The notes: generated by a model not told the origin, from the sequence alone. 8,026 bases of DNA from Planctomycetota bacterium (GCA_021795535.1 JAJYPG010000041.1:1-8026), one strand, 5' to 3'. Shown: positions 1-6,565, counted from the first letter of the stretch. A program made the numbers and translations.

Positions 1-1
1 C

Positions 2-1390
2 AGCACGCACCGTGTTTATCCGCTCAATTCGGTGGCGGCACAAATTATTGGAACCATGCGGCAGGCCGGCCCGCGCACCATTGATGCCGACCGCTTCGTT
101 CTGCCGGAACTTATTCCCGGCACTCTTAAGGATACAAAAGGCAATTTAGGTGGTTTTCTTCCCGGCGACCTGGTCGGGGCATCCGGAGTGGAACTGGCCG
201 CCGACAATCTGCTGCGGGGCCGCCGCGGAGTGAAACTCATTAATCTGGATGGCAAAGTGGTGACGTCCGATACGCGAAAGCCGGTTCCCGGCGCGACGGT
301 GCGTTTGACGCTGGATGCCAGACTCCAGCAGCGGCTTGAGCGACAGATGCTGAATAAATCAACACATCTGCTGGATTACAACGGCTTTATGCACAATGCC
401 GCCATTGTGGTAATTTCCATCCGCACCAACAATGTGCTGGTCATGCTTTCCGTTCCAACGTACAACGCCAACACTTATCATAAAAATTTCCAGCAACTGG
501 CCGCGGATACCAATTTTCCCCTGCTGGATCGCGCCATAGACAGTCCCTATCCGCCGGGAAGCATTGTCAAACCCCTTGAATCCAGTTTTGCCACATTGGA
601 TGGGGTCATCACACCACAAACCGTGATTAACTGTGGGGCCTATCTGTTTGCGGGTCATCCGAATGTGTTTCGGAACTGGACTTATCCCGCCGCACCAGGC
701 CCCCTGACGCTGACGCCCGCCATTGAACAATCATGCGACACCTATTTTTATCGCGTGGGGATGTGGCTGGGACTCAAGCGGCTGGTGGCGGGGTATCGGT
801 CTTTTGGGCTTGGTTCGCGCACGGGTGTGGGGCTGGCCGATGAAATCGGCGGCTATCTTCCACCGGTGAAAGGAAAAGCGGACAGCCCGGCGGACCGCAC
901 CAACGCAATATTCATGGGAATAGGACAAGGCCCGATGGATGTAACGCCGTTACAGATGGCCAATGCCTACGCCGCGATGATGCGTGGTGGAATCTGGATG
1001 CCGCCGCACTTGATTCAGGGCCTGGCGCAAAAACCACCGCATCGCGTACCGATGGATCCGTCGGCCATGAGCGCGATAGAACAGGGTATGTACCTGGTGG
1101 TGCATGGTCCCAATGGCACCGCCCCAGTTTTGAAAATGAATCTGGCCGTAGCGGGCAAAACAGGCACAGCACAAATGAGCAAAGTGATGATGCTAAACGG
1201 CAAACGCACCGTGGTGAAAGGTGATGACGCGTGGTTCGCGGGCTATGCCCCGGCAAACCAGCCCCGGTATGCTTTCGCCGCCGTGGTGGACATGGGTGGT
1301 GATGGGGGCAACCATGCCGGCCCGGTGGTACGGCAATGCCTGCTGGATATGGAACAGGACGGTTACCTGCCGGATTTGGATAAGCCTTAG
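2..1390 (+). CDS. mrdA: Penicillin-binding protein 2 (class B transpeptidase), 5' end missing
   Basis: This is a periplasmic DD-transpeptidase that cross-links peptidoglycan during cell elongation, anchored in the inner membrane by an N-terminal helix that lies outside the window. The reading frame is open from base 2 (STHRVYPLNSVAAQIIG..., a typical end of the PBP dimerisation domain), so the GTG at 32 is not taken as a start. About 462 residues are visible. All three transpeptidase motifs are present: SxxK as S-I-V-K after YPPG (serine codon 560-562, lysine 569-571), S-C-D (731-739), the aspartate form usual in PBP2 where many other PBPs have SxN, and K-T-G-T (KTG codons 1157-1165). The segment VELAADNLLRGRRG resembles the conserved dimer-domain end, and the C-terminus (NHAGPVVRQ...) is complete. 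It is followed 173 bases later by rodA, its usual partner, which supports PBP2 rather than the division-specific PBP3/FtsI. No frameshift or lost catalytic residue is seen. Confidence 0.93.
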   Translation, partial: STHRVYPLNSVAAQIIGTMRQAGPRTIDADRFVLPELIPGTLKDTKGNLGGFLPGDLVGASGVELAADNLLRGRRGVKLINLDGKVVTSDTRKPVPGATVRLTLDARLQQRLERQMLNKSTHLLDYNGFMHNAAIVVISIRTNNVLVMLSVPTYNANTYHKNFQQLAADTNFPLLDRAIDSPYPPGSIVKPLESSFATLDGVITPQTVINCGAYLFAGHPNVFRNWTYPAAPGPLTLTPAIEQSCDTYFYRVGMWLGLKRLVAGYRSFGLGSRTGVGLADEIGGYLPPVKGKADSPADRTNAIFMGIGQGPMDVTPLQMANAYAAMMRGGIWMPPHLIQGLAQKPPHRVPMDPSAMSAIEQGMYLVVHGPNGTAPVLKMNLAVAGKTGTAQMSKVMMLNGKRTVVKGDDAWFAGYAPANQPRYAFAAVVDMGGDGGNHAGPVVRQCLLDMEQDGYLPDLDKP

Positions 1391-1400
1391 CAACCGTCGG

Positions 1401-1460
1401 GCCGTGGCAAAAAGGGGTGAAAACCGGCTGTGCGGTTTATCGCCGCGCTGTCGCCACGGC
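1401..1460 (+). repeat. Nested inverted repeat downstream of the PBP2 gene
   Basis: GCCGTGGC (1401-1408) and GCCACGGC (1453-1460) are perfect 8-base inverted repeats. Inside them AAACCG (1421-1426) and CGGTTT (1433-1438) form a second perfect 6-bp stem with a 6-base loop. CCGCG (1443-1447) and CGCGG (1462-1466) offer a competing pairing. The structure starts about 10 bases after the PBP2 stop codon. No T-run follows, so it is not a canonical intrinsic terminator. It could stabilise the upstream mRNA end or be a structured RNA. The function is unknown. Confidence 0.45.
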
Positions 1461-1467
1461 ACGCGGC

Positions 1468-1496
1468 CTGACAACCTCAATGCCACAGGGTATTCT
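1468..1496 (+). promoter_or_regulatory. Candidate sigma70-type promoter for rodA
   Basis: CTGACA at 1468-1473 matches five of six bases of the -35 consensus, and TATTCT at 1491-1496 matches four of six bases of the -10 consensus. The spacing is exactly 17 bases. A transcript would begin near 1503, about 60 bases before the rodA ATG, exactly where the 5' arm of the leader hairpin begins. RodA could therefore be expressed apart from PBP2. This is prediction from consensus only. Confidence 0.4.
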
Positions 1497-1499
1497 GGA

Positions 1500-1562
1500 A
1501 GGTTAAAGGTGCGGATCGGTATGTCCCCCACCAGCGTACGGAAAATCGCGGAACCTTTACCT
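1500..1562 (+). promoter_or_regulatory. Long imperfect leader hairpin abutting the rodA start codon
   Basis: TAAAGGT (1504-1510) is a perfect inverted repeat of ACCTTTA (1553-1559). Allowing a bulged T at 1503, the stem extends with A1500, G1501 and G1502 pairing to C1560, C1561 and T1562, giving about 10 bp that end one base before the ATG at 1564. Inside, G1511-C1512 and G1514-A1515-T1516 can pair with A1545-T1546-C1547-G1548-C1549 with one bulged G. The only Shine-Dalgarno-like bases (GGA, 1550-1552) fall in the bulge between the two stems. The structure could limit ribosome access to rodA. Confidence 0.4.
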
Positions 1563-1563
1563 G

Positions 1564-2754
1564 ATGAACATATTTCAACGCCAATCGAATCGCTCTTCGC
1601 AGGACAGGTCCGAACCAACTCTGCTGGACAAGTTGTGGAGACAGGTTTTTCCGGAACTGCTGGCCACACGCATCTCATGGCTTTTCCTTCTGGCCATTCT
1701 ACTGCTTTCGCTGGCCAGCCTGGTGGCGGTGAAAATCTGTGGTCCGCAACTGTTTTTCCGACAGGAAATTCATCTGCTGATCGGTCTTTTTATTCTGCTG
1801 GTGGCCATGCTAGCCAGCTATCGCAAAATCGGAGCATTTGCCTATCCAATTTACATCATCAGTTGCCTTCTGCTGCTGGCGGTTCTTTTTTCGCCAGCCG
1901 TGAAGGGAAGCCATCGCTGGTTTGTACTTCCGGGTGGGGTGGATTTTCAACCCAGCGAGCTGGCCAAAATTGCATTTGTGATTGCCGTGGCCTGGTCGCT
2001 GCGCATGCACCGCGATTGCCGGGAGTTTAAAAAGATTCTCTGGCCATTTGTGCTAATGGTTATTCCCATGGGCCTTATTCTGGTGGAATCAGACCTGGGA
2101 ACGGCGCTGCTTTTTCCGCCCGTGCTATATGCCATGCTTATTGCAGCGGGTGCCAGGTTTCGCCATTTAATCGCCATTGCGCTGATAGCCCTGGCTGTGG
2201 CACCATGGAGCTATACTTTTCTAAAGCCCTACCAGAAGCAGCGCATAGTGGCGCTGTTCACCCATGGCAAGCCGACCAACGCCCAGTTGCATGGCAATTT
2301 GTATCAGAAACAGCAGAGCGAAATAGCCGAGGGAAGCGGATCGCTCACCGGGCGGGGCTTGCGTGGGGTGGATGAAATAAGCCATGGCCTGCTGCCCGAG
2401 GCGGCCAACGACTTTATTTTCGCGGTGGTAGGAAGCCAGTGGGGATTTATGGGATCTGTGGTGATCGTGTTTTTATATCTTCTGTTTTTTGGTGCATGCC
2501 TGGAAATTGCGGGCAACGCGACGGATCCCTTTGGCCGACTGCTGGTGGTGGGTCTTTCCTCCATGATCATTCTTCAGGCGGTGATCAATATAGCCATGAC
2601 CACCGGCCTGATTCCCGTGGTGGGCATAACACTGCCGTTCATGTCTTATGGCGGCAGCGCGGTGGCGGCGGACATGCTGGCCACATCGCTTATTCTAAAT
2701 GTTGCAATGCGTGAACGCTTCCACCGCCCGGTACTGGGGCTGCCACCTTCGTAA
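1564..2754 (+). CDS. rodA: RodA, SEDS-family peptidoglycan glycosyltransferase
   Basis: RodA is the inner-membrane polymerase that joins lipid II units into glycan strands during elongation and works as a complex with PBP2, encoded just upstream. The 396-residue protein has a roughly 35-residue polar N-terminus and then about ten hydrophobic segments, as expected for SEDS proteins (RodA/FtsW/SpoVE). Recognisable motifs are KGSHRWF (114-120), FQPSELAK (128-135), ESDLGTAL (175-182), LPEAANDFIF (277-286) and PFMSYGGSA (358-366). Asp283 aligns with the catalytic aspartate of the (T/N)DFIF motif. The residues after it are VVGSQWG rather than the usual pattern with paired glutamates, which is a deviation. 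The N-terminal tail is longer than in E. coli RodA. The ATG at 1564 is the only reasonable start in the frame after the TAA at 1504-1506, and its ribosome-binding site is weak (GGA/GGAA near 1550). FtsW is the alternative, but the PBP2 neighbour favours RodA. Confidence 0.9.
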   Translation: MNIFQRQSNRSSQDRSEPTLLDKLWRQVFPELLATRISWLFLLAILLLSLASLVAVKICGPQLFFRQEIHLLIGLFILLVAMLASYRKIGAFAYPIYIISCLLLLAVLFSPAVKGSHRWFVLPGGVDFQPSELAKIAFVIAVAWSLRMHRDCREFKKILWPFVLMVIPMGLILVESDLGTALLFPPVLYAMLIAAGARFRHLIAIALIALAVAPWSYTFLKPYQKQRIVALFTHGKPTNAQLHGNLYQKQQSEIAEGSGSLTGRGLRGVDEISHGLLPEAANDFIFAVVGSQWGFMGSVVIVFLYLLFFGACLEIAGNATDPFGRLLVVGLSSMIILQAVINIAMTTGLIPVVGITLPFMSYGGSAVAADMLATSLILNVAMRERFHRPVLGLPPS

Positions 2755-2878
2755 AGCGCCGGTCATGCCAATCCGGACGGGGACATTTGAACCACCGCAA
2801 AAATATTCCGCACAAAATATGCAGGATTTTTCTTGTCAGTTGACTATAACAAAGACACACGCATGGAGCGGCGGCTGG

Positions 2879-4009
2879 TCATGTACGAAGCGTATCGAGC
2901 ATGACAACGGCCAACGGTCCAAACAATATGACCGGGGCGGCGGCACCGGCAAACGGCGAAAGCCCGGAACCAGCCAACTGATACATGACAAATGTTGTGA
3001 TGAAACATATCCCCGAAACCATGCTGCAGAGAAACATGTTCTTAACCAAAGCCCCAGGCTCGCGGGTCAGCAGGAAGGGGATGCCAATAAGCAGCATGAT
3101 CATGTTCATAATCAACTGCGAAATACGGGTATACATGATCTTTTCCAGGGCCACGCGGGTGGACGGAGGCGAGAAAACAATCATGCGGTTGATCTGGGCG
3201 GTGGAAAGATAATCGACGGCCTTTTTTTCAAACATCAGCTTGAGTTGTTCGGGATTCAAAGGCGTGTAATAGATCATCTTCTTCACGGGTATGGGGTGCT
3301 CACGCGGGTCGCCGACATTGCGGTCGTTTATCTGTTCCACATCACTCATCAGCCAGCCCCCCCGCATGAGACCTTCGCCGACATTTTTTTCCCAAACAGC
3401 CTTGCGTGCCAGAATTCGCGCGGTGGGAACACCGGTGGCCGTGCGTTCGATAATGCGTACATCGCGCAATGTCTTGGTTCGCGGATCATAACTTGAGGCC
3501 AGCACAAGGGAATGATCACTTTCCGGAATGAAATAAATGGGTTCATTTTGTACAAATGAGGCGGTTACCTGTCCATGCTTGCGCAGCAACTGATTGATGT
3601 TGGCGGGCATAAGCACTTCCTGATCGAGCACGACCAGCAATGTAAAGCCCAGGGCACACAAAATAACGGGTGCGGCCACACGATAAAGCGATACCCCGCT
3701 GGCCAGAAGAGCGGTAAGCTCGCGGTGGCGGGTCATGCGGATCATGGTAAAACCCGCCGCCAGCAGGGGAATAACCCCGGACATCATTTGGAAAATAACC
3801 AGTGTGCGATACATGTAGAAACCGAGAATTTCACCCAGCAGACCAATAGCGGCGGGGAAAAGACCGGCGTGGGCATAGGAAGTGCCCCGTGCGAAAAGGT
3901 CGAAATTAACAATAATATCCAGCAGAATATACATACCCACCAACACACTTAGTGCCAGCAGATAATTCACCAGGAAGCTCCAGATGATGTAACGATCCAT
4001 TCGTTTCAT
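2879..4009 (-). CDS. lptG: LptG-like LPS export permease (LptF/LptG family)
   Basis: This is a transmembrane subunit of the LptB2FG ABC transporter, which extracts lipopolysaccharide from the inner membrane and passes it to the periplasmic Lpt bridge. The ~376-residue protein has the family architecture: an N-terminal MDRYIIWSFL followed by a membrane helix (residues ~8-35), two further hydrophobic segments (~50-90 and ~107-130), a periplasmic beta-rich region (~135-285, including PIYFIPESDHSLVLASSY and ARILARKAVWEK), then three C-terminal helices (~295-372). The segment RHRELTALLASGVSLYRV is the cytoplasmic coupling-helix region of this family. The DRY(I) beginning and normal length point to LptG rather than LptF, but the assignment within the pair is inferred. 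ATG at 4009 is chosen because AAAGG (4021-4025) lies 11 bases upstream; ATG at 4000 and TTG at 4030 are alternatives. It lies 48 bases after the upstream lptF-like gene, so they are probably cotranscribed. Confidence 0.85.
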   Translation of the reverse strand: MKRMDRYIIWSFLVNYLLALSVLVGMYILLDIIVNFDLFARGTSYAHAGLFPAAIGLLGEILGFYMYRTLVIFQMMSGVIPLLAAGFTMIRMTRHRELTALLASGVSLYRVAAPVILCALGFTLLVVLDQEVLMPANINQLLRKHGQVTASFVQNEPIYFIPESDHSLVLASSYDPRTKTLRDVRIIERTATGVPTARILARKAVWEKNVGEGLMRGGWLMSDVEQINDRNVGDPREHPIPVKKMIYYTPLNPEQLKLMFEKKAVDYLSTAQINRMIVFSPPSTRVALEKIMYTRISQLIMNMIMLLIGIPFLLTREPGALVKNMFLCSMVSGICFITTFVMYQLAGSGLSPFAGAAAPVILFGPLAVVMLDTLRT

Positions 4010-4057
4010 GCGATTGCAGACCTTTAGCAACTCTTAAATTCAGCCATGGCCGCGTTC

Positions 4058-5734
4058 CTAGCGTCGCAGCAGCCGACCATAAACCCATACGTTCAACAAC
4101 AGAATAAAGCCATTGCCCGCCCAGATAAGCAGAAGCCCCGGCATCGGTGAGCCAGCCGTGCGCGTGACCAGCTCCCGTCCCGTGTTAATTAACAGTACCA
4201 GTATCATGGCCGGAACAAAGCCGACCACAAACACCGCCAGAGGGTTACGTCCCTGAAGCACAATACCCAGCGCCGCCCCCAGAATCACCAGCACCACGCA
4301 GGAAAGGGCAAACGATGCACGGCTTTGCACTTCAGAAACAACCTGCCGCCGCAGATGATCCTCTTTGGCCGCAATAAGTTTCATCAAGCCGATGACTGAC
4401 GGAGAAAGATTTGTAAGCGCGGGAGGCGATGAATACACGCCAGCGGCGGGCGGAACAACAATTTCCCCAAGTACCACAACCGGCGGAGCGGAATGAAACC
4501 GCCGATCCAGGTGAGGGTTGAGCTGTCGGACGGATCCTTTCAGACGCAGTGCCCCCCGCAACAGAGTTTTCCGCAAATTCCCCGGCAACCCCTGCACCAT
4601 CGAAGAGGCGGACTTGGCCGTTAGTTCCAATTCAGCGGTGCGGGCCTGATACACCATACGAACATGACTGTTCTGGACCACATGAATTGTAACCAGAGCG
4701 TTACCCATCGCGGAAAAGAGCAGGCGTTTGTTTTTACTTGCCACCGCTTGCGGAGCCTGCACAGTAATATAGTCTCCGCCGCCCCCACTGCGGGAAAATC
4801 TCGTCACCGATCCAGGATGGAAACGGACGAGATACCAACGGGCAATTGCGGCAATTTGCAGCGATTGCTCCAATTGCCTATGCAACGCCGCGATGGGATC
4901 AAACAGCAGCGGATTCCGCCGGAGAGCGGCGAGTCGACCAAAATCGAGAAATTTGGGACGATTCACCAGCATTGACCCAATCACGTATGGTTTTCCATCC
5001 GGCGGAAGATAGCGAATGGTGCCCTGTATTTGCCGGAAGCTGTTGGGATCATACGCCACCCCCTTATCCAATTGCACGGCAACATGAAGCTGCCGGCCAA
5101 CATGATCAATAATAACATTTGCCGCCCGTGCCAGAACAATGGCGGTGGGCTTGCCATTGGTCAGCGGTGTGGCCGCGAGGCCCTGAAGCTGAATGATCTG
5201 GCGGGTAATGCCCGCAGGCGGCCTATCCGCGGCGGGTACCGCGATGGGATAGGCCCGGTCCGCATAAACCACCATGTTACCGAATTGAAACGGTTGTCTC
5301 TGGCCCACATTGTGCAGCAACAGGGAAGCGAGGTCCGTCTGCAATGCCTGCGAGGTTTTCTGCAAAAAGGCCGGAACGACATATCCGACCATACCCAAAT
5401 CGCCAATACCCACCACCAGACCAAGCATCAGGGCTGGCACGGCCAAAAAGCCGAAACTTGCGCCACTGGCGCGTGCCCCGGTCAGCTCGTTATCGGTCGC
5501 GAGCCGCCAATACACGATCACCGCGGCGAAGAGTGCGGCCAGAGGAATAGAGTAAGCCAGCATGGCGGGCATAAGGTCGGTAAGCACTTTAAGAAGCTGC
5601 AGAAGGCCCAGGCCTTGCTTGGTCAGTGGACGAAACGTTCCACCAAAAGCCAAAATGGTGGTCAACACTCCCGTGGTCAAAAGAAAGACCCGCAGCAGTT
5701 CACGACCTATATACCAGTGCAGGGTTTTGATCAC
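4058..5734 (-). CDS. lptF: LptF-like LPS export permease with enlarged periplasmic region
   Basis: First gene of the lptF-lptG-like pair, presumed second membrane subunit of the LptB2FG LPS transporter. With the chosen start it is 558 residues, against roughly 360 for typical LptF. Hydrophobic segments lie at ~13-34, ~54-76 and ~94-124, then a periplasmic region of about 350 residues, then three more at ~472-492, ~498-519 and ~531-553. The family signature is clear in TDNELTGARASGASF (coupling helix) and in the C-terminal RASFALSCVVLVILGAALGIV...WAGNGFILLLNVW. The periplasmic part starts like a standard jelly roll (FQFGNMVVYADRAY...IVLARAANVII) but continues with a helical stretch and a second beta-rich block (GDYITVQAPQAVAS...VYQARTAELELT...LRLKGSVRQL), then a Pro-rich linker. 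The GTG at 5734 is preferred because AAGGA lies 7 bases upstream; a TTG at 5812 would add 26 residues that do not resemble the family. LptF versus LptG identity is inferred. Confidence 0.82.
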   Translation of the reverse strand: MIKTLHWYIGRELLRVFLLTTGVLTTILAFGGTFRPLTKQGLGLLQLLKVLTDLMPAMLAYSIPLAALFAAVIVYWRLATDNELTGARASGASFGFLAVPALMLGLVVGIGDLGMVGYVVPAFLQKTSQALQTDLASLLLHNVGQRQPFQFGNMVVYADRAYPIAVPAADRPPAGITRQIIQLQGLAATPLTNGKPTAIVLARAANVIIDHVGRQLHVAVQLDKGVAYDPNSFRQIQGTIRYLPPDGKPYVIGSMLVNRPKFLDFGRLAALRRNPLLFDPIAALHRQLEQSLQIAAIARWYLVRFHPGSVTRFSRSGGGGDYITVQAPQAVASKNKRLLFSAMGNALVTIHVVQNSHVRMVYQARTAELELTAKSASSMVQGLPGNLRKTLLRGALRLKGSVRQLNPHLDRRFHSAPPVVVLGEIVVPPAAGVYSSPPALTNLSPSVIGLMKLIAAKEDHLRRQVVSEVQSRASFALSCVVLVILGAALGIVLQGRNPLAVFVVGFVPAMILVLLINTGRELVTRTAGSPMPGLLLIWAGNGFILLLNVWVYGRLLRR

Positions 5735-5741
5735 CAAAGGG

Positions 5742-5746
5742 TCCTT
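5742..5746 (-). promoter_or_regulatory. Ribosome-binding site deciding the lptF-like start
   Basis: On the minus strand AAGGA precedes GTG (5734-5732) by 7 bases, which is ideal spacing. The adjacent in-frame TTG (5737-5735) would be only 4 bases away. This supports the GTG and the protein start (M)IKTLHWYIGREL, which matches where LptF-family proteins usually begin just before the first membrane helix. Confidence 0.55.
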
Positions 5747-5856
5747 CGCTGCGGCGATCCGCAATCGCCCAAACAACCATCCCGCCTCATGGCGGAAAAA
5801 GCCATCCGCCAAGCCCGCACGCCACCCGCTTCAGCAGCGCCGCAGGAATCGGGACT

Positions 5857-5885
5857 ATATTACTATAATCAATTGCCAGCGTCAG
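5857..5885 (-). promoter_or_regulatory. Candidate sigma70-type promoter for the lptF-lptG-like operon
   Basis: Reading the minus strand, CTGACG (5885-5880) resembles a -35 box in four of six bases and TAATAT (5862-5857) resembles a -10 box in four of six, with a 17-base spacer. The surrounding AT-rich stretch is a good location for promoter melting. The transcript would start near 5850, about 115 bases before the chosen GTG. This is a consensus match only. Confidence 0.3.
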
Positions 5886-5962
5886 GTTTTCGCATACATG
5901 GCGTGACAATTTTCCCGGGACAGGCCAAATATGCAATATTAATCCGGGTGTTTTCGGCACAC

Positions 5963-5990
5963 TTGCCTATTTATTCCAAACAGGTAATAA
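5963..5990 (+). promoter_or_regulatory. Candidate sigma70-type promoter for rpsO (and possibly pnp)
   Basis: TTGCCT (5963-5968) serves as a -35-like box and TAATAA (5985-5990) as a -10-like box, 16 bases apart. TAATAT (5988-5993) is an overlapping alternative -10. The transcript would start around 5997, giving a leader of about 77 bases that begins just before the two rpsO leader hairpins. The region is AT-rich compared with its surroundings. This is a consensus match only. Confidence 0.35.
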
Positions 5991-6002
5991 TATCAGGTTA
6001 AT

Positions 6003-6038
6003 TGTTCTGTGCGAGGAACACACCGGCATGCGCTGGTG
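6003..6038 (+). promoter_or_regulatory. Structured rpsO leader, candidate S15 autoregulatory element
   Basis: Two hairpins sit directly next to each other. The first is TGTTC (6003-6007) with GAACA (6016-6020) and an 8-base loop. The second is CACCGGC (6021-6027) with GCTGGTG (6032-6038) and the loop ATGC. The second stem has seven pairs including one G·U pair next to a G-C pair. S15 is known to recognise a G·U/G-C motif in 16S rRNA helix 22 and in some rpsO leaders. An alternative pairing TGTG (6008-6011) with CACA (6019-6022) would open part of both. The autoregulatory role is inferred. Confidence 0.4.
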
Positions 6039-6056
6039 GTCTCCCGCTGGGTTACC

Positions 6057-6063
6057 GGAAAGG
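6057..6063 (+). promoter_or_regulatory. Ribosome-binding site of rpsO
   Basis: GGAAAGG lies 10 bases before the ATG at 6074 and decides the start of S15. The flanking ACC (6054-6056) and GGT (6062-6064) could pair around the purine run, so the site may itself be part of a small structure. Confidence 0.5.
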
Positions 6064-6073
6064 TTTTGGTTTC

Positions 6074-6340
6074 ATGCTTACAGTGGATCGTAAGAAACAG
6101 GTTATTAACGAATCTCGAATTCACGAAAAAGACACAGGGTCGGCGGAAATACAGATTTCCCTGCTTACCGAGCGGATAAACGAACTTTCCTCCCACTTCA
6201 AGGCGCATAACAAAGACTTTTCCTCGCGACGCGGTTTGCTGAAAATGGTCGGCAAGCGCTCAAGCCTTTTGAAGTACCTTACGCGTACCGATCCGCAGCG
6301 TTATCAGGCGATTATCACGCGGCTGGGGCTGCGCAAGTAA
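6074..6340 (+). CDS. rpsO: 30S ribosomal protein S15
   Basis: S15 is a primary-binding protein of the 30S subunit that contacts 16S rRNA helices 20-22 and organises the platform. The 88-residue product matches family length (89 in E. coli) and sequence across its whole span: HEKDTGSAEIQISLLTERINEL, then HFKAHNKDFSSRRGLLKMVGKR and LLKYL...RYQAIITRLGLRK. The RNA-contact residues His41, Asp48 and Ser51 and the SRRGLL block are present. The frame is open upstream to 6002 (TTG), but the first 24 codons there have no S15 similarity, and the ATG at 6074 with GGAAAGG 10 bases upstream gives the canonical N-terminus. It is followed by pnp after 399 bases, the conserved rpsO-pnp order. In several bacteria S15 represses its own translation through the leader, and the preserved contact residues are compatible with that here. 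Confidence 0.97.
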   Translation: MLTVDRKKQVINESRIHEKDTGSAEIQISLLTERINELSSHFKAHNKDFSSRRGLLKMVGKRSSLLKYLTRTDPQRYQAIITRLGLRK

Positions 6341-6376
6341 AGCCGTGGCCACCGCTGCCGCGTGGTTTGGCTGATT

Positions 6377-6399
6377 GGCGGCGAAATTCGCCATCCGCC
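6377..6399 (+). repeat. Hairpin shortly after rpsO
   Basis: GGCGA (6380-6384) pairs with TCGCC (6388-6392) around a 3-base loop, and GGC (6377-6379) can pair with GCC (6397-6399) across a 4-base bulge. No T-run follows. It could protect the 3' end of the rpsO message after processing, or simply reflect a GC-rich spacer. Confidence 0.35.
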
Positions 6400-6441
6400 C
6401 TTGATTCCGCGACCTTATGAGGAAGTCCTAAAAGCGCCACC

Positions 6442-6479
6442 CCCCGCCTTTAGACTTTGGTTCCCGCAGGCGGGGCTTT
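6442..6479 (+). terminator. Terminator-like hairpin between rpsO and pnp
   Basis: CCCCGCCT (6442-6449) is a perfect 8-bp inverted repeat of AGGCGGGG (6468-6475) with an 18-base loop, followed by CTTTA. The short T-run makes it a weak intrinsic terminator, suited to partial readthrough into pnp. In E. coli a terminator also lies between rpsO and pnp and is only partly efficient. The long loop lowers confidence. Confidence 0.4.
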
Positions 6480-6565
6480 AACGTTACCCACTGTTCCATC
6501 AACATGAATCGGGTGGATTTACGACCAGGCGGTGCGGGGAAAAAGGCGGTCTTTGGGAAATGGCC

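Noticed and set aside
1221..2030. 269-codon open frame overlapping the end of PBP2 and the start of RodA
   Set aside because: It is an out-of-frame shadow of two well-recognised genes and its translation has no family features.
2755..2878. Possible bidirectional terminator between the convergent rodA and lptG-like genes
   Set aside because: Only weak pairings are present (for example ATATT/AATAT near 2810 and CTTGT/ACAAAG near 2835), with no GC-rich stem followed by a T-run on either strand.
2699..3496. 265-codon plus-strand open frame, and other plus-strand frames up to 6001
   Set aside because: They lie antisense to the clear LptG- and LptF-like genes and their translations are rich in low-similarity His/Gln/Arg residues, typical of reverse-strand shadows.
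5738..5812. N-terminal extension of the LptF-like protein from a TTG at 5812
   Set aside because: The extra 26 residues do not resemble the family, and a GTG with a well-placed AAGGA lies just before the first membrane helix.
5903..5935. Possible second rpsO promoter using GTGACA as -35
   Set aside because: The nearest -10-like sequence (TATGCA) is 21 bases away, too far for a sigma70 promoter.
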